Part shown: positions 58,901-64,000 of the stretch, one piece after another
Layout of the letters: each line of letters opens with the position of its first letter
How positions within the stretch are numbered: position 1 is the stretch's first letter
Assembly: GCF_001949145.1 (NCBI RefSeq)
Contig: NW_019091409.1
Span: 1,136,564-1,200,563, forward strand
From: Acanthaster planci
Lineage: Eukaryota > Echinodermata > Asteroidea > Valvatida > Acanthasteridae
DNA: 64,000 nt
Direction of reading: 5' to 3'
Notes under the pieces: generated by a model
The model's input: only the letters and a program-made list of their open reading frames with translations
Database searches by the model: none
Told to the model about the DNA's origin: nothing
Program-made: the position numbers and the translations under genes

Positions 58901-61900
58901 TTCTTGTCTCTTCTTGATCTCTTGATCGTCACTTCCAGGAGCTGGAAGACGCTCCACTTCTATCAATAAAATATGCGTAAAAGCACCCTCCAAATACAAT
59001 AGATCAACGGCTGCAATAGGATCTTGTTACTGTTGGTAACAAAATAAAACTCTTTCGCCAGTGGCACAGAACGTCAGATAGTAGTTATATGTATTAATTT
59101 TACCAGCTTTTACCAAATAATATGGTTTAAGACAACTTAGACCAATAAACGTTTTCAACGTGTTTTTTCTCTCAATTCCTAGGGCTTCCAAAAGTAATTG
59201 TCAATTTTTGCAGACATTCTAATTTTCCACTGAGTGAAGAACCAATGGCAGTTTATAATACAGTACACTTTAATTTTTTTACAGCCATCCTTCGACCGTT
59301 TGTGGCGCAAGAATCGTCAACAAGTTTCTTCTTTCTGTAAAGGAATCGCCATGAACAGAAACTATGGCTACAAATGGGGTAATCTTACTTCGTATTTTAA
59401 TAAGTGGTAAAAAAAATCAAAGAGAGAAATTTGTGGGAACTGACTTTGAGTTAAAAGGCATTACTTTTACTTAAAGATAATGATCCGGCTCTTGTATGGG
59501 TGGAAAGGGTTTGTTGAAATGAGGTTTCAAGAATTCATTATTCAGTAGTTAAACAGGTATTTATTAATCGGTGGTTGGATGCGTATACTTTTATAACTTT
59601 TTGAGTAATTCTTGCAATTGCATTTTAAGAATATGAGTCATTTAAACGATGTCTGCCAGCCAGTTCAAGGAAACTTGAAGTAGGAATTCAGGTCAGCTCT
59701 TTTTCAAACACATTACTGCATGCAGTATATAGACGAGATTTTTATACTTCTGTTCAATGAAATTGAGAAAAGGGTGATAGTTTTTCCATTCTTGGAAACT
59801 TCTCTTATCAATATAGTGGGCACTAGTTTTCTTCTGTCGCACAAGGAACTACTTGTCAAAGAGCATAAGAATGGTATAAAATTGGTCTGTACACTTGCCC
59901 CCACAAGGATCCAAAGAATTATTACCGTTGTCCAAACAGGTTACTTTACTTGATAAACAAGTACAAAGTAGAACTTTCTCTAAGAGACTTTTAAGAAGTG
60001 TTGTATGTATTTGTACACACACAGCTATCGAACCACTAATGTACTGGCAAAGATGTCACGCTTAAGCTCTGAATGGAAATTTCGTGAGCATAAAACCAAA
60101 AAGTTGCAGTTTTTCCTTTTTGCTGCCACAAAGGAAATATAGAATTAAAGTATTACAAGAAACATTTTCAAATATATATTTAAGTTATAAAACACCCTTT
60201 TCGAATCTCATTTAATTCAAGGACTATTATTCGTGGGGCATGCAAATTTTCTTTAAAAGTTCAGAAATTTCTTGTTGTGTTGGCATGTGTGTTTCTGAAA
60301 CAAAACTTTATGAGGCCAAAATTTGTGCAAAAGATGAGGGCGTGATCCTAACACATTTTGTCGTTGCCATGTCTAAGGATATTGTTAAGATTTATACGAT
60401 CCTTAGATGTCAATGAGATACAAGCATACTCTTGAATGGATCTTCCTTTTGGGGTGTGGATGTGCTTTTCATAGCTTTTTTCATGGGTCCTTAAAGTCCT
60501 TAAAGTCCCAAGAATTACCCTGGAGGTAATTAAACAAAGGGTCAGGTTTTACAGAACGAGAAGCACTGACACAGTGCATGGAAAGAAACATTATTTGAGA
60601 GACCAAAATCAATGTTTGAGGCTAAAAGATTTTCAAGTCAAACTAAAAGACTCAACCATCTGGGAATGTACCTGCTTACACTTTTTTTCTTTATCCGTTC
60701 GAAGTAATAACCACACTGGAAATGACTCTCAGTAAATACGTGGAACATGGTTAACAAGAACTTTGCGCACTTTGTCCAGGTGGTGATGATACCTCCAGCA
60801 ACCCCTGTAGTGAAATTTACAAAGGAGGTTACGCATATGAAGCTCAAGAACTCAAGCTGATGACGGACTGGCTGCTCAGCCTGAAGAAAAGTCAGACCTT
60901 CATGATCCATATGGATCTCCACAGCTACGGCCAGGACTGGTTCTATCCGTATAGCTATACTTCGAGTATTGCAACTAGTGATGACGCTGAGTTGGTAGGT
61001 ATACCAGAGTATGTGGGATGGAACGACCGGACTACGTTAATGCCGTATGAACCGAGCAAGATCATGACCAACTATCTCTTGATTGGCAGACGACTCAAAC
61101 TTGAAAACAAAGTTTCTCATCTCCCCTAACCACCCACCTACTGACTTCTGTGAGCTGGTGTGGAGTTTGGTAATGCCTACTTTTACCATCGAGATCTGCC
61201 ACTGAGAAACGAATGAACTTGTAGCAAGCACTGAGGAAATCGAACTTTTGATAATTTCCCGGAATTTTCAATTCTAATCAAGCAGTTCCCCCTTCATAAA
61301 ATAACAGATTCATTGTTTTTATGTGGTGTGACCTCATGGTGCTCAGCCTAACAACAGAACAGTCCCACTATGGTCAAATCTTCCAAGTCTCTCTTNNNNN
61401 NNNNNNNNNNNNNNNNNNNNNNNNNNNNNNNNNNNNNNNNNNNNNNNNNNNNNNNNNNNNNNNNNNNNNNNNNNNNNNNNNNNNNNNNNNNNNNNNNNNN
61501 NNNNNNNNNNNNNNNNNNNNNNNNNNNNNNNNNNNNNNNNNNNNNNNNNNNNNNNNNNNNNNNNNNNNNNNNNNNNNNNNNNNNNNNNNNNNNNNNNNNN
61601 NNNNNNNNNNNNNNNNNNNNNNNNNNNNNNNNNNNNNNNNNNNNNNNNNNNNNNNNNNNNNNNNNNNNNNNNNNNNNNNNNNNNNNNNNNNNNNNNNNNN
61701 NNNNNNNNNNNNNNNNNNNNNNNNNNNNNNNNNNNNNNNNNNNNNNNNNNNNNNNNNNNNNNNNNNNNNNNNNNNNNNNNNNNNNNNNNNNNNNNNNNNN
61801 NNNNNNNNNNNNNNNNNNNNNNNNNNNNNNNNNNNNNNNNNNNNNNNNNNNNNNNNNNNNNNNNNNNNNNNNNNNNNNNNNNNNNNNNNNNNNNNNNNNN

Positions 61901-62610
61901 NNNNNNNNNNNNNNNNNNNNNNNNNNNNNNNNNNNNNNNNNNNNNNNNNNNNNNNNNNNNNNNNNNNNNNNNNNNNNNNNNNNNNNNNNNNNNNNNNNNN
62001 NNNNNNNNNNNNNNNNNNNNNNNNNNNNNNNNNNNNNNNNNNNNNNNNNNNNNNNNNNNNNNNNNNNNNNNNNNNNNNNNNNNNNNNNNNNNNNNNNNNN
62101 NNNNNNNNNNNNNNNNNNNNNNNNNNNNNNNNNNNNNNNNNNNNNNNNNNNNNNNNNNNNNNNNNNNNNNNNNNNNNNNNNNNNNNNNNNNNNNNNNNNN
62201 NNNNNNNNNNNNNNNNNNNNNNNNNNNNNNNNNNNNNNNNNNNNNNNNNNNNNNNNNNNNNNNNNNNNNNNNNNNNNNNNNNNNNNNNNNNNNNNNNNNN
62301 NNNNNNNNNNNNNNNNNNNNNNNNNNNNNNNNNNNNNNNNNNNNNNNNNNNNNNGGAGAATTCAGGGAATTCACGAACCTCGGGTTGATCGACTTTGTTG
62401 CCCCCAAATTTTTGTGCAACAGATCCAGCAGCTGGGGCAAGTACGGACTTCGGATACGAGATCTTAGGGGCCACATACTCCTACACCGTGGAAATGCGGG
62501 ACACAGGACATTACGGGTTTGAGTTGCCTGAGAATCAGATTGAGCCCTGTGCAGAGGAAATGTACGCTGCATTCATAGAGTTGTTCTCGCAGGTCCTGAG
62601 TAAGGTCTGA
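49955..62610 (+). CDS. Procarboxypeptidase, M14A family, CP3 (9 of 10 exons seen; exon 9 in gap)
   Basis: Exons: 49955-50016, 55030-55111, 57013-57240, 57559-57669, 58169-58267, 58623-58739, 59285-59378, 60780-60994, [exon 9 in the gap 61396-62354], 62423-62610. Lengths and phases equal CP2 except exon 8, which is two codons shorter. Signal peptide is MKSLFVLMTLFAVSHG. The propeptide resembles that of CP2, with Arg sites around ETRAITSRE. Zinc ligands His178/Glu181 (GLHGREW) and the His in MDLHSYGQ are kept, as are Arg241 (WRKNR), Asn257-Arg258, the split Tyr (YPAAGAS) and the Glu in TVEMRDTGHYGF. Two positions differ from CP2. The GIDMNRN motif reads GIAMNRN, replacing the Asp equivalent to CPA Asp142, and the S1' residue is Thr (GASTDF) instead of Glu. 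The frame has no stop in the visible exons, so the gene looks translatable, with altered specificity or activity. Intron 1 is about 5 kb and holds repeats. Confidence 0.88.
50285..50460 (-). repeat. GACTTG-rich dispersed repeat, copy 3
   Basis: CAAGTCAAGTCAAGTCACAA and CACAAGTCATTTGATCACAG at 50340-50390 are reverse complements of words in the 43500-43640 copy. It lies in CP3 intron 1. Confidence 0.7.
50715..51515 (+). repeat. Dispersed repeat R1, plus-strand copy
   Basis: Aligns with the minus strand of 46100-47610 over about 800 bp without the MITE found there. It lies in CP3 intron 1. A 126-codon open frame at 50647-51027 overlaps it and is hydrophobic, but neither its start nor its frame is kept in the other copy, so I do not call it a gene. 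Confidence 0.75.
52155..52441 (+). repeat. Diverged local tandem duplication, about 110 bp units
   Basis: 52155-52264 and 52326-52441 share, in order, TATTGTTATTTAT, a CTAAA(A)GG word, a (C/A)ATC(C/T)GAA word, ACATCCAG, GTG(T/C)(A/G)TT, AGATTCA/AGTCAGGTTCATTT and TTGTACAAAT. They lie within CP3 intron 1. No function is seen. Confidence 0.6.
54590..54725 (-). repeat. GACTTG-rich dispersed repeat, copy 4
   Basis: AAGTCAAGTCACAAGTAACT and CAAGTCAAGTGACTCGATC are the reverse complement of the 24425-24545 copy, including the flanking CTACAACTCTG-like word. Confidence 0.7.
61396..62354. other. Assembly gap (959 N) covering CP3 exon 9
   Basis: CP2 has an 82-nt exon (37218-37299) between its exons 8 and 10. 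CP3 exon 8 ends in phase 0 at 60994 and exon 10 needs one preceding base, so an exon of length 3n+1 must lie between. No such exon is visible outside the N run. Confidence 0.9.
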
Positions 62611-64000
62611 ACAAATTCATAATTAAAGGAATTGGAAAAGGATCTGACAGTTGTGAAAATATCGTTATAAATCGTTCTGTGAGCTTAATTACAAAAGAAA
62701 ACAGATATTACAATTTGAAAGCATAAAGGAAGGTAAACATGAAAATTTTCGAACAAATCTTTCTGGTAGATTAACGTATAGGTATCCTGTATCATGAGGA
62801 AGGTGATAGAAACTGGAAACGATTCTAAAAAAGATCAGGGATTGAGAGAAACTGTTTTATGCGAGTGAAGAATTGTTTATGTGCATTAGGTAAATTAAGA
62901 ACACTTACATCCATCAAAAAACCTATAAAAGTACTGGTACAAACTAATATTTGGACCAATATCAAAAACCCGGAAGTGAAACTACAATGAGCGTTGCGCC
63001 ATGGCTTAGACAACTTTAGACCAAACAATTATTTCACCTGAAATAGAAAGACTTATTATTTTCTTTAAAGTTAAAAAGATTTGTTGACTTCAAACGAGAG
63101 TGCAGAAATAAATAACATATACCCACAAGAAGCAATTTGCTCATTGCAATATTGATATGAAATTGTACGTGCATTAACTAAGCGACCAGGAAATGAGCTC
63201 CATAGAAACTGTAATGCAAGAATTCAAAGGGTCTTCCTTTATTTAATCCAATATCACCCAAAATTAAGTAAATCCACGTGAAATTCAAAAAATGACAGTT
63301 TTTCTCTAACCCTAGATCTCTTATGTTCACTTTTACTGGGATGTATACAGCTGAAACTGAAATTAGTTGTTGATATCAATTATTTAGAAAATGAATATCT
63401 AACTTGATTTTGCTTTGGATCAATAACTAGAATTTACTGTAGACATGATTTTGGACTGTTTGTCAACAGTATTGTCACTGAATGAGTTACTCAATTATAG
63501 CACATTTGTCAGATGGAAGTGGACTTGAATCCCAAAATAAACGTGAAACACCAGATTAAAGCAACATAACAATCGGGTATTTGATGGCTGTCTGTCCAAT
63601 TTGTGTCGTTTATCTTCTAGGGAAAATAATACACTGCCATAGACAACACACATGATGAAGAGTCCCCTTAGAGACACAGCCTTGAGCCCTCTTGAGTCCA
63701 AGCCTGAAAAAGAGGGTCTATATGTTCTGCTATAAACAACATACACGTTTCCGCAAATATGTAATGCAAATATAATCTTTGATGAGATAAAATACCTGAT
63801 TTTATTGGAATATAGACTAGCTGAACCCATTAGAGAATTTGAAACAATTGCAAAACGTCGATACCGGGGTCTGGGCTCAGAAAAAAAGTTCGGACTTGAG
63901 CCTTTTCCTAGTCACAGATTGATTGGTCTCTTAAGTCTACGTTTTGGCTGTTCTGTAGGACTTACACACATCATAAATTGTCCTTTTGGGGGACGCTTAA
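62611..64000. other. CP3 downstream flank; no further gene
   Basis: The sequence is related to the CP2 flank 37958-39620 in the same order (AAATTGTACGTG, ACCAGGAAA, AATCCACGTG, and CTTGAGCCTTTTCCTAGT near the end). AATAAA near 63113 is a candidate polyadenylation signal. Confidence 0.55.

Noticed and set aside
49955-62610. CP3 as a pseudogene because exon 9 is missing
   Set aside because: The missing exon coincides with a 959-N assembly gap. All visible exons are open with intact splice sites.

Overview
This window is intron-rich eukaryotic nuclear DNA from a draft assembly. Three runs of N (14627-15270, 46345-46940, 61396-62354) and two single N bases (44158, 48502) interrupt it. The animal-type gene families, introns of about 0.3-5 kb, many palindromic MITE-like repeats and frequent ACATGTAC-like words suggest a marine invertebrate, perhaps a deuterostome such as an echinoderm or hemichordate. 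The species cannot be fixed from sequence alone.

Layout. 1-6850: repeat-rich DNA without a recognisable gene. It holds a palindromic minisatellite (745-995), dispersed repeats and a foldback element of about 0.93 kb (5006-5934). 6866-15868: a nine-exon plus-strand gene for a MACROD-type macro-domain ADP-ribosyl hydrolase (460 aa as modelled). Its macro domain is split by a charged low-complexity insertion of about 175 aa. 15869-21781: its probable 3'UTR, then intergenic DNA with a MITE and a tRNA-like SINE. 21782-62610: a plus-strand cluster of M14A zinc procarboxypeptidase genes. CP1 (21782-30089) and CP2 (31262-37957) are complete at 425 and 427 aa. A decayed CP1-type copy follows (44024-47760), then CP3 (49955-62610), whose exon 9 falls in the last gap. 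All three genes share ten exons with intron phases 2,0,0,0,0,0,1,0,1. 62611-64000: downstream flank of CP3, homologous to the flank of CP2.

How it fits together. The order CP1-CP2-pseudoCP1-CP3, with matching flanks, suggests that a CP1+CP2 block was duplicated. In the new copy the CP1 part decayed and the CP2 part became CP3. The CPs look like secreted digestive-type zymogens with signal peptide, activation propeptide and catalytic domain. CP1 and CP2 keep all catalytic residues and have Glu at the S1' position equivalent to bovine CPA residue 255, which would fit basic C-terminal substrates. CP3 has Thr there, and Ala where the Asp142 partner of zinc ligand His69 is expected. MACROD is functionally unrelated to the cluster.

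The strongest candidates for something new are the macro-domain insertion, the divergent CP3 active site, a nested set of insertions in the carboxypeptidase pseudogene, and a palindromic MITE family with four copies in the window. I found no operon-like or defence-like system. All exon models were made by hand from splice consensus and protein similarity, without transcript support.
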